Below, one piece after another: positions 8,673 to 18,080 of a DNA stretch of 64,000 nucleotides (positions within the stretch are counted from its first letter, which is position 1; the number at the start of each line of letters is the position of its first letter). The translations under genes and the position numbers were made by a program. The notes under the pieces were generated by a model. The model was not told where the DNA came from and searched no databases. It saw only the letters and a list, made by a program, of their open reading frames with translations. Origin of the DNA: Halostreptopolyspora alba (GTDB lineage Bacteria > Actinomycetota > Actinomycetes > Streptosporangiales > Streptosporangiaceae); NCBI GenBank assembly GCA_003725585.1, contig RJMB01000001.1, positions 186,001 to 250,000 on the forward strand, written 5' to 3'.

Positions 8673-10760
8673 TTGAGCACCGATACGTCCGTTCCGCCCC
8701 CTCGCGCGTTCGGACTCGGCCCCTCGGATGCCGCCCTGCTCGAGACGCTTCTCAACGAGGCCCCGATCGGCTTCGCGTTTTTCGACCTGTCGGGACGGTT
8801 CCGTCGCCTCAACCGCACGCTGGCCGACGTGTACGGGCGTGACGAGCGCGAATGCCAGGGGCGCACCCCCGGCGAGGTGCTGTCGGACCCCGATGACGCC
8901 GCCAGCCACGACGCCGCGATCACCACGGTGCAGCAGAGGCGCGCGGTCGTCTACGGCGACCGCCCTCTCGTCGGCGGCACCCCCGAGAGTCGGACCTGGG
9001 CGCTGTCGTGGTTCCCCGCCTACGGCGAGGGTGACGAGATCGAGGGCGTCGCGCTCATCGCGGTCGACGCGAGCGACACTCACCAGGTGGAGGTCGCGCT
9101 GCGGCGGAGCGAGGAGCGCTACCGGTCACTGCTCAAGGCCAGCAACCAGGTCGTCTGGGCCGCGACCCCCGAGGGAGAGATCCGGGAGGACTGTCCCGAG
9201 TGGCGGGCGATCACGGGCCAGACCCCTGAGGAGTACCTGGGTCGGGGCTGGCTCGACGCCGTCCACCCCGAGGATCGCGAACCGGTCGAGCGCGCCTGGG
9301 ACGACGCGTTCGCCGACAACACGACCTTCGACGAGAGCTTTCGGGTCCGCACCCAGTCCGGTGACTTCCGCTACTACCGTTCACGGGCGATCCCGATCGT
9401 GCGCGACGGTGAGCTGGTCGAGTGGGTCGGCGCCAACACCGACATCACGACCCAGCGTGAGGCCGACGAGATGCGGCAGCGCCTCACGCAGCAGCTGGGC
9501 GAGGCCGCGTTGCGCACGGTACGGCTGCAGAAGGCCACCTCCGACCTCGCCGAGGCCCTGACCGTCGAGGACGTCGTCCAGGTCATGACCGAGATCGGGC
9601 GCTCGGCCGTCGGGGTCGACCGCACCGCGGTGGCGCTTCTCGACCGGGACGGGCTGTGGCTGCGGGTGCTCAATCCCGACGGTGTGCCCGATGTTCCGGG
9701 AACCCACCCGTTGGAGGTGGGGTTGGACTACTCCGGCACGATGTCCAGGGCCGTGCGCGACCGCAAACCCCTCATCGTCGGCAGCCCGGTCGAGCTGCGC
9801 GCCTTACTCGAGGACGACCCCGAGGTACTCACGTTCCTGGAGCACACCGACGAGCAGGCGTGGGTCACGTTGCCACTGCTCAGCGCGGGGTTGCCGATCG
9901 GGGCGTTGCGGTTCGCGTTCACCAGTCAGCGCGAGGTCTCCGACGAGGAGAAGGTTTTTCTCGAGGCGCTGGCCGGCCAGTGCGCCCTCGCCCTGGGGCG
10001 CGCCACCCTGTTCGAACGCGAGCACCGCACGGCCGAGGCGTTGCAGACGAGCCTGTTGCCCGAGAAACTTCCAGAGGTCAAGGGCGTCCGAATGAAGGCG
10101 TTCTACCAGTCGGGCACCCAACACGTGCAGGTGGGCGGCGACTGGTACGACGCCTTCCCGTTGCCCGACGGTCGGGTGGCCGGAGTGCTCGGCGACGTCA
10201 TGGGCAAGGGCATCGAGGCGGCCACCGGGATGAGCCGGGTGCGTAACGCGCTGCGGGCACTGGCGTTCAGCATGCCCGAGCCGGCCGACGTCCTCACCGG
10301 CCTCGACCGGATGTTCGACGCCACCGAGGGATTGGACCAGGTGACAACGCTGGTCTACTTCGTTCTGGACCCGGACACCGGCCAGATCGACCTCAGCAAC
10401 GCGGGGCATCTACCGCCGATGATCGTGGCCGAGAGCGGTGATCCCTGGTTGGTCGACGCCGTGCCCGACACACCCCTGGGGGTGAGTTCACAGCGCGGGC
10501 ACCACAATTTCTTCGTGCGACCCGGTAACACCGTGGTCCTGTACTCCGATGGACTTGTTGAGAACCGGAAACGCTCCGTCGCCTCCGGTCTCGACGAACT
10601 AGTCACCGTAGCGTCTGGGGCACGGCCGGGGGTGGTGGGCGATCCACAGGAGATGCTCAACTATCTTGTTGGGAGCATGCTCGACGGGTACGAGCAGGAC
10701 GATGATGTCACGCTGCTCGCTGTCCACCTTCCGGTGCTCGAGGCCGGACAGGAGATGTAG
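8673..10760 (+). CDS. PAS-PAS-GAF-PP2C (SpoIIE/RsbU-type) phosphatase
   Basis: A 695-residue signalling phosphatase. Two PAS domains occupy about residues 20-135 (FAFFDLSGRFRRLN) and 142-264 (EYLGRGWLDAVHPEDR, PAC motif FRYYRSRAIPI). A GAF domain spans about 285-445 and the SpoIIE/PP2C domain about 470-690, including LQTSLLPEKLPEVKG and metal-site motifs GGDWYDAF, GDVMGKG, LSNAGHLPP and YSDGLVE. Such enzymes dephosphorylate anti-anti-sigma factors and so control anti-sigma/sigma partner switching. No STAS or HATPase partner is adjacent; the next gene is the principal sigma factor. TTG 8673 is chosen because GGAGG at 8660-8664 lies 8 nt upstream. In-frame GTGs at 8664 and 8625 are alternatives. 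No membrane segment is present. Confidence 0.88.
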   Translation: MSTDTSVPPPRAFGLGPSDAALLETLLNEAPIGFAFFDLSGRFRRLNRTLADVYGRDERECQGRTPGEVLSDPDDAASHDAAITTVQQRRAVVYGDRPLVGGTPESRTWALSWFPAYGEGDEIEGVALIAVDASDTHQVEVALRRSEERYRSLLKASNQVVWAATPEGEIREDCPEWRAITGQTPEEYLGRGWLDAVHPEDREPVERAWDDAFADNTTFDESFRVRTQSGDFRYYRSRAIPIVRDGELVEWVGANTDITTQREADEMRQRLTQQLGEAALRTVRLQKATSDLAEALTVEDVVQVMTEIGRSAVGVDRTAVALLDRDGLWLRVLNPDGVPDVPGTHPLEVGLDYSGTMSRAVRDRKPLIVGSPVELRALLEDDPEVLTFLEHTDEQAWVTLPLLSAGLPIGALRFAFTSQREVSDEEKVFLEALAGQCALALGRATLFEREHRTAEALQTSLLPEKLPEVKGVRMKAFYQSGTQHVQVGGDWYDAFPLPDGRVAGVLGDVMGKGIEAATGMSRVRNALRALAFSMPEPADVLTGLDRMFDATEGLDQVTTLVYFVLDPDTGQIDLSNAGHLPPMIVAESGDPWLVDAVPDTPLGVSSQRGHHNFFVRPGNTVVLYSDGLVENRKRSVASGLDELVTVASGARPGVVGDPQEMLNYLVGSMLDGYEQDDDVTLLAVHLPVLEAGQEM

Positions 10761-10812
10761 ACCGTACAGAGAAGTCCGACACTTTGCCTAAGGTGGAGGA
10801 GCCATCGACCCC

Positions 10813-10831
10813 GTTCACGCGGGGTGTGAAC
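10813..10831 (+). repeat. Inverted repeat GTTCAC-N7-GTGAAC
   Basis: A perfect 6-bp inverted repeat with a 7-nt loop, 52 bp after the PP2C phosphatase stop. It could be a terminator hairpin of that gene or an operator ahead of the sigma factor. Confidence 0.4.
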
Positions 10832-10892
10832 TCAGGACCCGACGGTGGGGTTCAGTCCGCAGGTCTGTGGACAAAAATCCTACTGGGCGGAA

Positions 10893-10916
10893 GTGCCCAA
10901 ACGCCAGAGTGGGCAC
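10893..10916 (+). promoter_or_regulatory. Inverted repeat GTGCCCA-N10-TGGGCAC upstream of sigma gene
   Basis: A perfect 7-bp inverted repeat with a 10-nt spacer, about 134 bp upstream of the sigma-factor start. It sits beside the A-rich stretch GGACAAAAATCC. Half-site spacing suits a dimeric repressor or activator. Alternatively it forms a leader hairpin if transcription starts upstream. Confidence 0.4.
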
Positions 10917-11049
10917 ATACGCTGAAGAAAAAACCGGCTTCCCCGCGTCATCGGGGGTGGCCGAGCGAGGAGAGGGCTAGCTCCTCCCCCGACGCTCATC
11001 GGGCCGCCGGGTCCAGCAATCTCGCCACACGTCCGTTCGAGAGGTGTTT

Positions 11050-12849
11050 GTGTCACCTGCCAGTTCGACCCGCTCTAAGCAGCAGGAGTCGCTGCAAGAG
11101 CCCGTCATCCAGCAGCTGATCGAGCGTGGGCGGTCCCAGGGGTACCTTGAGCCCGAGGACGTGCGCCGTGCCTTCGAAGAGGCCGACATCCCGATGTCGC
11201 AGGCCCAGACTGTGCTCCGGAGCCTGACCAAGGAAGGTGTGACTCTCGTCGTGGGGGCTGAGGAGTCCGCGCCCAGCCGCCGTAAGTCCACCCGCCGCAA
11301 GTCGGCTCCCCCCAAGAAGACCACTACGAGTAAGGCGAAGCGCGCTGCGGCAGCCCAGGAGCAGCCCGACACCGTTACGGCAGTTGTCGACTCCGAAGCC
11401 GCGACGACGGCCGAGCCCGAGGACGAGCCGGAGCAGGAGGTGACCCCCCGGACCCGCGGCGAGGACACCTCCGCGAGCGGCGAGGCCGGGACCAAGAAGT
11501 CCAAGCGCAAGTCCACCAAGTCCTCGACCAAATCCACTTCGCGGGCGGCCTCGTCGTCGGCGCCGGCCACCTCGGCGGACCAGGAGTCCGCACCCTCCGG
11601 CGACGACGATGGTGCCGCGTCCGGGTCCTCGGAGACCGCGCCCGTCAAGGCCGGCTCCGACAAGGAGGACGTCGGTCTGGAGGAGACCGGCGGTCAGGAC
11701 CAGGAAATCGAGCTGGAAGCGGGCGATGACCTGGAGGACACCGGCGTCGAGCTCGAGCTCGTCGAGGATCTCGACGACCGTCCCGAGGCCGCCGACGGCC
11801 CGGTCGCCGGCTCCGGCCTCAATCCCGAGGACGTCGGAATCCCGGAGAAGGCCGCCGCCAACACCTCCGAGGACGAGGCGTTCGTCCTTTACGAGGACGA
11901 CGACGACGCTCCGGCCGCGCAGGTCGTGGCCGCCGGCGCCACCGCCGACCCGGTCAAGGACTACCTGAAGCAGATCGGCAACGTCGCCCTGCTCAACGCG
12001 GAGCAGGAGGTGGAGCTGGCCAAACGCATCGAGGCCGGACTGTTCGCCGAGGAGAAGCTCGCCGAGGAGAGCGACTCGCTCACTCCCGAGTTCCGGGACG
12101 AGCTGGAGTGGATCGCCGACGACGGAGGGCGCGCCAAGAAGCACCTGCTCGAGGCGAACCTGCGGCTCGTGGTGTCGTTGGCCAAGCGTTACACCGGCCG
12201 GGGCATGCTCTTCTTGGACCTGATCCAGGAGGGCAACCTGGGGCTGATCCGCGCGGTGGAGAAGTTCGACTACACCAAGGGCTTCAAGTTCTCCACGTAT
12301 GCCACGTGGTGGATCCGGCAGGCCATCACCCGCGCGATGGCCGACCAGGCGCGCACCATCCGCATCCCGGTGCACATGGTCGAGGTCATCAACAAGCTGG
12401 CGCGTGTCCAGCGGCAGATGCTGCAGGACCTCGGCCGCGAGCCAACACCCGAGGAACTCGCCAAGGAACTCGACATGACCCCGGAGAAGGTCGTCGAGGT
12501 GCAGAAGTACGGCCGCGAGCCGATCTCGCTGCACACCCCGCTCGGTGAGGACGGCGACAGCGAGTTCGGCGACCTCATCGAGGACTCCGAGGCGATCCAG
12601 CCGGGTGAGGCGGTCAGCTTCACCCTCCTGCAGGAACAACTGCACTCGGTGCTCGACACCCTCTCCGAACGCGAGGCGGGTGTGGTCTCGATGCGCTTCG
12701 GCCTCACCGACGGCCAGCCGAAGACCCTCGACGAGATCGGCAAGGTCTACGGTGTGACCCGCGAGCGTATAAGGCAGATCGAGAGCAAGACGATGTCGAA
12801 ACTGCGGCACCCCTCCCGCTCTCAGGTGCTGCGCGACTACCTGGATTAG
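11050..12849 (+). CDS. hrdB: Principal RNA polymerase sigma factor (RpoD/HrdB)
   Basis: A 599-residue primary sigma-70 factor directing RNA polymerase to housekeeping promoters. A variable N-terminal third (to about residue 295) has a Lys/Ser/Thr-rich stretch and then acidic Asp/Glu runs ([11 protein letters not shown]), as in actinobacterial HrdB/SigA. Region 1.2 begins [12 protein letters not shown], near residue 300. Region 2 has [20 protein letters not shown] and the -10-recognition [16 protein letters not shown]. Regions 3 and 4 follow, ending with the helix-turn-helix [23 protein letters not shown] 11050 is chosen because GAGAGG (11039-11044) lies 5 nt upstream. An in-frame GTG at 11044 would overlap that site. 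Two strong hairpins follow the stop. Confidence 0.97.
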   Translation: MSPASSTRSKQQESLQEPVIQQLIERGRSQGYLEPEDVRRAFEEADIPMSQAQTVLRSLTKEGVTLVVGAEESAPSRRKSTRRKSAPPKKTTTSKAKRAAAAQEQPDTVTAVVDSEAATTAEPEDEPEQEVTPRTRGEDTSASGEAGTKKSKRKSTKSSTKSTSRAASSSAPATSADQESAPSGDDDGAASGSSETAPVKAGSDKEDVGLEETGGQDQEIELEAGDDLEDTGVELELVEDLDDRPEAADGPVAGSGLNPEDVGIPEKAAANTSEDEAFVLYEDDDDAPAAQVVAAGATADPVKDYLKQIGNVALLNAEQEVELAKRIEAGLFAEEKLAEESDSLTPEFRDELEWIADDGGRAKKHLLEANLRLVVSLAKRYTGRGMLFLDLIQEGNLGLIRAVEKFDYTKGFKFSTYATWWIRQAITRAMADQARTIRIPVHMVEVINKLARVQRQMLQDLGREPTPEELAKELDMTPEKVVEVQKYGREPISLHTPLGEDGDSEFGDLIEDSEAIQPGEAVSFTLLQEQLHSVLDTLSEREAGVVSMRFGLTDGQPKTLDEIGKVYGVTRERIRQIESKTMSKLRHPSRSQVLRDYLD

Positions 12850-12921
12850 AGGTGTTGTTCGGGCTCGCTGGCGCTCGCCTGCCTCAGTCCGAGGAGCGGA
12901 CCCTGGACCGACCGCCGCGAC

Positions 12922-12965
12922 GTCCGTGCCGCGGGGCGCGATGCCCCGGGAGTCCCGGCACGGAC
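12922..12965 (+). terminator. Nested hairpin after sigma-factor gene
   Basis: A perfect 10-bp stem (GTCCGTGCCG with CGGCACGGAC) encloses a second 6-bp stem (CGGGGC with GCCCCG), 72 bp past the stop. No U-tract follows, which is common for high-G+C actinobacterial terminators. Confidence 0.6.
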
Positions 12966-12992
12966 GGCGGCGGGACGGCCTCTTGGGTCCGG

Positions 12993-13024
12993 ACTGGGCC
13001 GGCCTCCGCGTCGACCGGCCCAGT
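12993..13024 (+). terminator. Second hairpin in tandem after sigma-factor gene
   Basis: A perfect 10-bp stem ACTGGGCCGG/CCGGCCCAGT with a 12-nt loop, 27 bp downstream of the first hairpin. Together they look like a tandem terminator. The remaining bases to 13229 hold nothing I can assign. Confidence 0.55.
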
Positions 13025-13229
13025 CGCGTGGCGACACACCTCCGTACCGTGGTCTCCCCCGTGGATGTGGCGAGTTCCCGAGGGAGCGCGGTGCGGTCGC
13101 CGTTGCTGTGCCTTCCGCAACTGACACCCTCGATCATGCCGTGTGCGATGTATGACCGAGATAAAGGACCGAGACCGAGTTGTTACTGACGCCGGAGGGT
13201 CCGGTTCGGTGGTCGTCCTGCCCCGCCCC

Positions 13230-14024
13230 TCAGTCGCGCAGTACGACGTCGAGGACGCGGGGGCCACGCCGCGTGGGAGCACCGAGCTCGGCGGTATACC
13301 CGAGGTCGTTCAGCGCCTCGGCGAGTTCGGCGGGGGTGCTGGCCGCGACCCGGTTGGCGAGTAGCGTGCGCGCGATCGCGCCGCGCGTGGCCTTCGCCGT
13401 GTGACTGACCACGGCGCGGTTGGCGACGCCGTCGCTGACGGTCTCCCGTTGCACCCGCACGGTGACCGTCCTCTCGCGGGTCTCGCCCGCGGGTTTGAAC
13501 GCGGCGGCGTAGGCCGCGGACCGGCAGTCCACAACGAGGTTTCCCTCGGTGGTCTTGGTCAGGGGGTCGGTGAGCCGTTCCCGCCAGAACGCTGCCAGCG
13601 GGCCGAGCGGGGGCAGCCGCACGTCCATCGCCAGCCGATAGGGCGGCAGAGGGTCCTCGACCCCGACGACTCCCCACAGGCCGGAGAAAACCAGCACCGC
13701 CCTCCGCGTCAGCTCGGCGCTGTCCCCCGCCAACAGTTCCGGAAGCCGTAGGTGGTCGTAGAGCACACCGGTGTAGAGGTCCGCGGCGCGCAGTGTCGGC
13801 GCCGCGCGCACTCCGAGGTCACGCTGTACGGCCCCGCCCTGGGTGGCCGGTAGCCGTAGGGTCTCCCGTGCCGTGTCCGCCGGGCCGGAGCAGAGCGTTT
13901 CCAACGCCTCCAGCACCGTCTCTCGTGCCTCGCTGAGTTCGGGAAGGGTCAGCGACGCCAGGTCCAACGGCGGGCCGTCCCCGGAGGTGGCCTTCCCCTC
14001 GGACGGCGGGAGCAGGATGAGCAT
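13230..14024 (-). CDS. yaaA: Peroxide stress protein YaaA (UPF0246)
   Basis: A 264-residue member of the YaaA/UPF0246 family. In Escherichia coli YaaA limits intracellular free iron during hydrogen peroxide stress. The N-terminus MLILLPPSEGK is the family signature. The actinobacterial motif FSGLWGVVGVEDPLPPYRLAMD is at about residues 112-135. The C-terminal half contains LVVDCRSAAYAAAFKP and VVSHTAKATRGAIAR. ATG 14024 starts exactly at the signature; upstream extension residues are not conserved. A clear ribosome-binding site is lacking. It stands alone, converging with the hairpins downstream of the sigma-factor gene. Confidence 0.88.
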   Translation of the reverse strand: MLILLPPSEGKATSGDGPPLDLASLTLPELSEARETVLEALETLCSGPADTARETLRLPATQGGAVQRDLGVRAAPTLRAADLYTGVLYDHLRLPELLAGDSAELTRRAVLVFSGLWGVVGVEDPLPPYRLAMDVRLPPLGPLAAFWRERLTDPLTKTTEGNLVVDCRSAAYAAAFKPAGETRERTVTVRVQRETVSDGVANRAVVSHTAKATRGAIARTLLANRVAASTPAELAEALNDLGYTAELGAPTRRGPRVLDVVLRD

Positions 14025-14224
14025 GGAGATCGTTTTCGTCTTGGGCGGGTGCGGGGCGCGAGCGTGCCCTCGCCCCACGTGTCGAGAGCGTGCGCTGTTC
14101 CGTCACTCGGTGGCGAACGAGCGGAGGACCCGGCCTATGGCCTCAAGGTCACCGTGGTCTCCCCGGACACGACATCGGCGGCGGCCCCCGTGGGGCCACC
14201 GCCGGACGTCTTTCCTGTTATGAC

Positions 14225-14455
14225 TTAACGCTCGTCTTCGGAGGCCGCTGCCGGTGCCTCGTGCAGACGGTTGGTCTCGTCCTGGACCTCCGCGGCGATC
14301 TTGCGGATCGAGTCGTCGTGTTCGTGCATGTGGTGAGCACAGAACAGCAGGTCGCCGCCGGAGTTGAGTACCACTCGGACGTACGCCTGCGCACCACAGC
14401 GGTCGCAACGGTCAGCAGCCGTCAGCGGGTGGGTGGGGGCAAGAGTTCCAGTCAC
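14225..14455 (-). CDS. DUF7455 zinc-binding-like small protein
   Basis: A 76-residue protein of the actinobacterial DUF7455 family, usually encoded near the principal sigma-factor gene. CDRCGAQAYVRVVL (residues 18-31) and LLFCAHHMHEHDDSI (about 37-51) supply a Cys-X2-Cys plus Cys-X2-His set that probably binds one zinc ion. GTG 14455 is preceded by GAGGAAGG with 4-nt spacing, an excellent ribosome-binding site. The function is unknown; strict conservation next to sigma and topoisomerase genes suggests a core housekeeping role. Confidence 0.8.
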   Translation of the reverse strand: MTGTLAPTHPLTAADRCDRCGAQAYVRVVLNSGGDLLFCAHHMHEHDDSIRKIAAEVQDETNRLHEAPAAASEDER

Positions 14456-14974
14456 TTCGCCTTCCTCAATACTCGGCGTTAGTCACTCGGGACAACATCT
14501 AACCGGATGAAGAGCTTCCCAACCAGCCCTTCTGTACGCCGACAGCGGAATCGGCCCGGGATTGTGACCCACGTCATCGTCATGCGGGGGTCTTGGCCCG
14601 GAGTCTGTCCAACGACACACCGGACCGTCGTGAGGAAAGGGGAGTAGCCGGGCCCACCGTGCCTCAAGTGGTAATGTCGCCGTGGTATGGGTGCGGGATC
14701 CCCGTCCACCAGCCGACGTCACCGGGAAGAGAGGATGTGAGCCGTACTCGCCTCACTCCCGGAGGCGAAGTCCCGTCTGCGGGCCACGGGATGCCTCAGA
14801 TCCGGAATGTCCGGGAGGTTCCCGGTGCTCTCCGGGAGAGCACCCCCTGTGCACCCCCGCGGGACCGACGTTCGGACTCCAGTGCCGACCGCTGTCCAGC
14901 CGTGTCACGCGCACGTACGGTGCATCATCCGAGCGTGCCGCGCCCCCGTCCCAACGAACGCAGGAGATGTCCAC
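14456..14974. other. Divergent intergenic region between DUF7455 and parE
   Basis: About 520 bp without a supportable gene; it must carry the promoters of both flanking genes. The frame open upstream of parE through this stretch has no initiation signal and no family similarity. The notable structure is a 21-bp palindrome at 14824-14844. Confidence 0.5.
14824..14844 (+). promoter_or_regulatory. 21-bp palindrome upstream of parE
   Basis: GGTGCTCTCC-G-GGAGAGCACC is a perfect 10-bp inverted repeat around one central base, 130 bp before the parE start. It could be a repressor operator or, in RNA, an 8-bp hairpin with a 5-nt loop. Supercoiling-dependent cruciform extrusion would be apt for a topoisomerase gene, but that is speculation. 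Confidence 0.45.
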
Positions 14975-17083
14975 GTGACCGCCCTCACCGCCGCCCTCCA
15001 CGATCCCGAGGATTACTCCGCTCGGCATCTCTCGGTCTTGGAAGGACTCGAGGCGGTCCGCAAGCGTCCGGGAATGTACATCGGGTCCACCGACAGCCGG
15101 GGGCTGACCCACTGCATGTGGGAGATCGTCGACAACTCGGTCGACGAGGCGCTGGCCGGCTACTGCACCCGTATCGACGTCGTGCTGTACGCCGACGGCT
15201 CGGTGGAGGTACGCGACAACGGGCGCGGGATCCCCGTCGACGCCGAACCCAAGTCGGGGGTGGCCGGCGTCGAGCTGGTCATGACCAAGCTGCACGCCGG
15301 CGGGAAGTTCGGCTCCGGCTCCTACATGGCCTCCGGCGGCCTGCATGGCGTCGGTGCCTCCGTGGTGAACGCGCTCTCCGCGCGCCTCGACGTCGAGATC
15401 GACCGCCAGGGGCACACGCACGCCATGAGCTTCCGGCGTGGACTGCCCGGACGGTTCGACGCCCCCGGACCCGACGCGGCGTTCACCCCGCAGTCGGGGA
15501 TCGAGCGGGTACGGCGGGTGGCCAAGAAGGTCACCGGCACCCGCATCCGCTTCTGGCCCGACCGCAAGATCTTCCTCAAGGAAGCCGACATCGCCCGGGA
15601 CTCGCTGCTGGACCGCGCGCGTCAGACCGCGTTCCTGATCCCGGGGCTCACGATCGCGGTGCGCGACGAGCGCGCCGACGGTGAGGAGCCCTACGAGGAG
15701 GAGTTCCGCTTCGACGGTGGCATCAGCGAGTTCTGCGCCTACCTGGCCCCCGACGAGGCGGTCAACGACGTGGTGCGGATGCAGGGCTCGGGCAACTTCA
15801 CCGAGACCGTCCCGGTCCTCGACGACAACGGTCACATGACGCCGACCGACGTCGAACGGCACCTGGAGGTCGACGTCGCCCTGCGTTGGGGAACCGGTTA
15901 CGACACCACGGTGCGCTCGTTCGTCAACGTGATCGCCACCCCCAAGGGGGGTACCCACGTCTCCGGGTTCGAACGAGCGATGACCCAGGTCGTCAACGAC
16001 CAGCTCCGCAACACCAAGCTGCTCAAGGCCAACGACGATCCGGTCACCAAGGAGGACGTGCTCGAAGGGCTCACCGCGGTGGTCACGGTCCGGCTGCCCG
16101 AACCGCAGTTCGAGGGCCAGACAAAGGAGATCCTCGGTACCTCCGCCGCCACCCGGATCGTCTCCCAGGTCGTCCGCAAGGAGCTGCGGAACTTCCTCAC
16201 CTCGACCCGGCGCAACGAGAAGCAGCAGGCACGGACCGTGCTGGAGAAGGTCGTCAACGCCGCCCGGGCGCGGCTCGCGGCCCGCCAGCAGCGCGAGACC
16301 CAGCGTCGCAAGAACGCGCTGGAGAGCTCCGCCCTGCCGGCCAAGCTGGTCGACTGCCGCAACGAGGGCCTCGACCGCAGCGAGCTCTTCATCGTCGAGG
16401 GCGACTCCGCCCTGGGGACGGCCAAGCTGGCGCGAGACTCGGAGTTCCAGGCGTTGCTGCCCATCCGGGGCAAGATCCTCAACGTGCAGAAGTCCTCCGT
16501 GGCCGACATGCTGAAGAACGCCGAGTGCGCGGCGATCCTGCAGGTGATCGGCGCCGGGTCGGGCCGCACGTTCGACCTTGACAACGCCCGCTATGGCCGG
16601 GTGATCCTCATGGCCGACGCCGACGTCGACGGCGCCCACATCCGCTGCCTGCTGCTCACGCTCTTCTACCGGTACATGCGGCCGATGCTGGAGGCGGGCC
16701 GGGTCTACGCCGCGGTCCCGCCGCTGCACCGGGTCGAGCTGACCAACGTGGGCAAGAAGAAGCGCGGAGCCAAGCCCGAGGACCGCTACATCTACACCTA
16801 CAGTGACGCCGAGCTGCAGCGGACGCTCCTGGAGCTGGAGAAGAAGGGGCTGAGCTGGAAGGAGCCGGTCCAGCGGTACAAGGGGCTGGGCGAGATGGAC
16901 GCCGACCAGCTCGCCGAGACCACGATGGATCCGCGCCACCGCACGCTGCGCCGGATCCGCGTGGAGCACGCCGAGGAGGCGGCCTCGGTGTTCGGGCTGC
17001 TCATGGGCAACGAGGTCGCCCCACGCCGGGAGTTCATCGCCAACGGTGCCCAGGAGCTGGACCTGAACCGGATCGACACCTGA
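14975..17083 (+). CDS. parE: DNA topoisomerase IV subunit B (ParE)
   Basis: A 702-residue type IIA topoisomerase ATPase/TOPRIM subunit. The N-terminal GHKL ATPase shows RKRPGMYIGS (near 30), EIVDNSVDEALAGYC and DNGRGIPVD (near 81). The QTKEILG loop is near 388. The TOPRIM domain has EGDSALGTAK (near 474) and the metal-binding ADADVDGAHIR (near 546), and the C-terminus ends in ANGAQELDLNRID. With ParC it decatenates chromosomes. It is called ParE rather than GyrB from the separate ParC-like partner 5.6 kb away and the location next to the principal sigma gene. GTG 14975 has GGAG at 14963-14966, 8 nt upstream. A 17-bp hairpin follows the gene. Confidence 0.93.
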   Translation: MTALTAALHDPEDYSARHLSVLEGLEAVRKRPGMYIGSTDSRGLTHCMWEIVDNSVDEALAGYCTRIDVVLYADGSVEVRDNGRGIPVDAEPKSGVAGVELVMTKLHAGGKFGSGSYMASGGLHGVGASVVNALSARLDVEIDRQGHTHAMSFRRGLPGRFDAPGPDAAFTPQSGIERVRRVAKKVTGTRIRFWPDRKIFLKEADIARDSLLDRARQTAFLIPGLTIAVRDERADGEEPYEEEFRFDGGISEFCAYLAPDEAVNDVVRMQGSGNFTETVPVLDDNGHMTPTDVERHLEVDVALRWGTGYDTTVRSFVNVIATPKGGTHVSGFERAMTQVVNDQLRNTKLLKANDDPVTKEDVLEGLTAVVTVRLPEPQFEGQTKEILGTSAATRIVSQVVRKELRNFLTSTRRNEKQQARTVLEKVVNAARARLAARQQRETQRRKNALESSALPAKLVDCRNEGLDRSELFIVEGDSALGTAKLARDSEFQALLPIRGKILNVQKSSVADMLKNAECAAILQVIGAGSGRTFDLDNARYGRVILMADADVDGAHIRCLLLTLFYRYMRPMLEAGRVYAAVPPLHRVELTNVGKKKRGAKPEDRYIYTYSDAELQRTLLELEKKGLSWKEPVQRYKGLGEMDADQLAETTMDPRHRTLRRIRVEHAEEAASVFGLLMGNEVAPRREFIANGAQELDLNRIDT

Positions 17084-17119
17084 GGTCGGCGGCGGGCCGA
17101 GCCCACCGCCGCGACGATT

Positions 17120-17165
17120 CCGGGGAAACCGGCCCCGCGCCTCGGTGGGGGGCCGGTTTCCCCGG
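17120..17165 (+). terminator. Strong terminator after parE
   Basis: A perfect 17-bp inverted repeat (left arm 17120-17136, right arm 17149-17165) around a 12-nt loop, 37 bp after the parE stop. It is the strongest hairpin in the window and also lies beyond the 3' end of the convergent SDR gene, so it may work for both strands. Confidence 0.8.
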
Positions 17166-17260
17166 TTCTCGATCGCGGGGGACCGACCGGCGGGCTCCGC
17201 GAGTGGTGTGGCGTGCCGCCGGGCACTCGGCGGCAGCCACACCCGGCACGGTCGGATCCG

Positions 17261-18028
17261 CTAGATCCGCGCGCCTCCAGTGGCGTCCACCAACTGCCCG
17301 GTGATCCAACGCCCGTCGTCCGAGGCGAGGAAGGCCACCACCGAGGCGATGTCGTCGGGCCGTCCGAGCCGCTGCAGGGCCGTGAGACCAACCACGGACT
17401 CCTGCATTCCCGGGTTCTCGCGCATCTGCCGCTCGGTGCGGTCAACCGAGACGAGCCCGGGGGCCACCGCGTTCACGGTGATGCCGCGATGGCCCAGCTC
17501 GACGGCCATGCCGCGGGTGAAGACCTCCAGGGCCCCCTTGCTCATCCCGTACGGAAGCATCGATGGCGTGGTGACACGCGTCAGGCCGGTGGAGATGTTG
17601 ATGATCCGCCCGCCGTCCCGCAGCCGGGGCAGGAGTGCCTGCGTGATGAACAGGGGAGCACGGACGTTCACCGCGAAGAGACGGTCGTACTCCTCCTCGG
17701 TGATCTCGCCGACGCCGCTTGAGGAGCCCACTCCGGCGTTGTGTACCAGTATGTCGATCTCGCTGGCGACGCCCTCGGCTTCCAACGCGGTGTCGAGCGC
17801 CGCGGTGAGCAGCTCCGCCGCCTTCGGGGACGAGAGGTCGGCGCCGACGGCGACCGCACGCCCTCCCTCTTTCTCGATGGTGTGGACCGTTTCCTCGGCG
17901 CCCTCGCGGTCAGTGCCGTAGTGCACCACGACGAGCGCGCCCTCGTGTCCGAGACGTTCGGCGATTCCGCGTCCGATGCCCTTGCTGGCTCCGGTGACGA
18001 GGGCGGTCGTGGCGTCAAAACGGGACAT
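17261..18028 (-). CDS. SDR-family NAD(P)-dependent oxidoreductase
   Basis: A 255-residue classical short-chain dehydrogenase/reductase. It has the cofactor motif TGASKGIG (12-19), NAG (97-99), catalytic Ser146 (INISTG), and YGMSK with Tyr160 and Lys164. HYGTDREGAEE after the second strand lacks an acidic residue at the classical position, so NADPH is likely. The C-terminus (DDIASVVAFLASDDGRWITGQLVDATGG) is typical of the 3-oxoacyl-ACP reductase-like group. The substrate is unknown. AAGGAG lies about 7 nt before ATG 18028. It is divergent from a TetR regulator across 64 bp carrying two matching operator-like palindromes, so repression by that regulator is likely. Confidence 0.9.
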   Translation of the reverse strand: MSRFDATTALVTGASKGIGRGIAERLGHEGALVVVHYGTDREGAEETVHTIEKEGGRAVAVGADLSSPKAAELLTAALDTALEAEGVASEIDILVHNAGVGSSSGVGEITEEEYDRLFAVNVRAPLFITQALLPRLRDGGRIINISTGLTRVTTPSMLPYGMSKGALEVFTRGMAVELGHRGITVNAVAPGLVSVDRTERQMRENPGMQESVVGLTALQRLGRPDDIASVVAFLASDDGRWITGQLVDATGGARI

Positions 18029-18043
18029 GGCAACTCCTTTTTC

Positions 18044-18055
18044 TAGTGATCGCTA
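18044..18055. promoter_or_regulatory. Candidate TetR operator 1
   Basis: TAGTGATCGCTA is a near-palindrome located between the SDR gene's ribosome-binding site and a minus-strand TATAGT hexamer (18060-18065). It matches operator 2 at most positions. Binding here would block SDR transcription. Confidence 0.55.
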
Positions 18056-18068
18056 AAGAACTATAGCA

Positions 18069-18080
18069 TAGCGATCGATA
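18069..18080. promoter_or_regulatory. Candidate TetR operator 2
   Basis: TAGCGATCGATA shares the pattern TAG-Y-GATCG-M-TA with operator 1, centred 25 bp away. It abuts the TAGAAT hexamer of the TetR gene, so it would allow autorepression. Confidence 0.55.

Noticed and set aside
14753..17242. Minus-strand open frame opposite parE (829 codons)
   Set aside because: Shadow of parE: low-complexity translation and no initiation signal.
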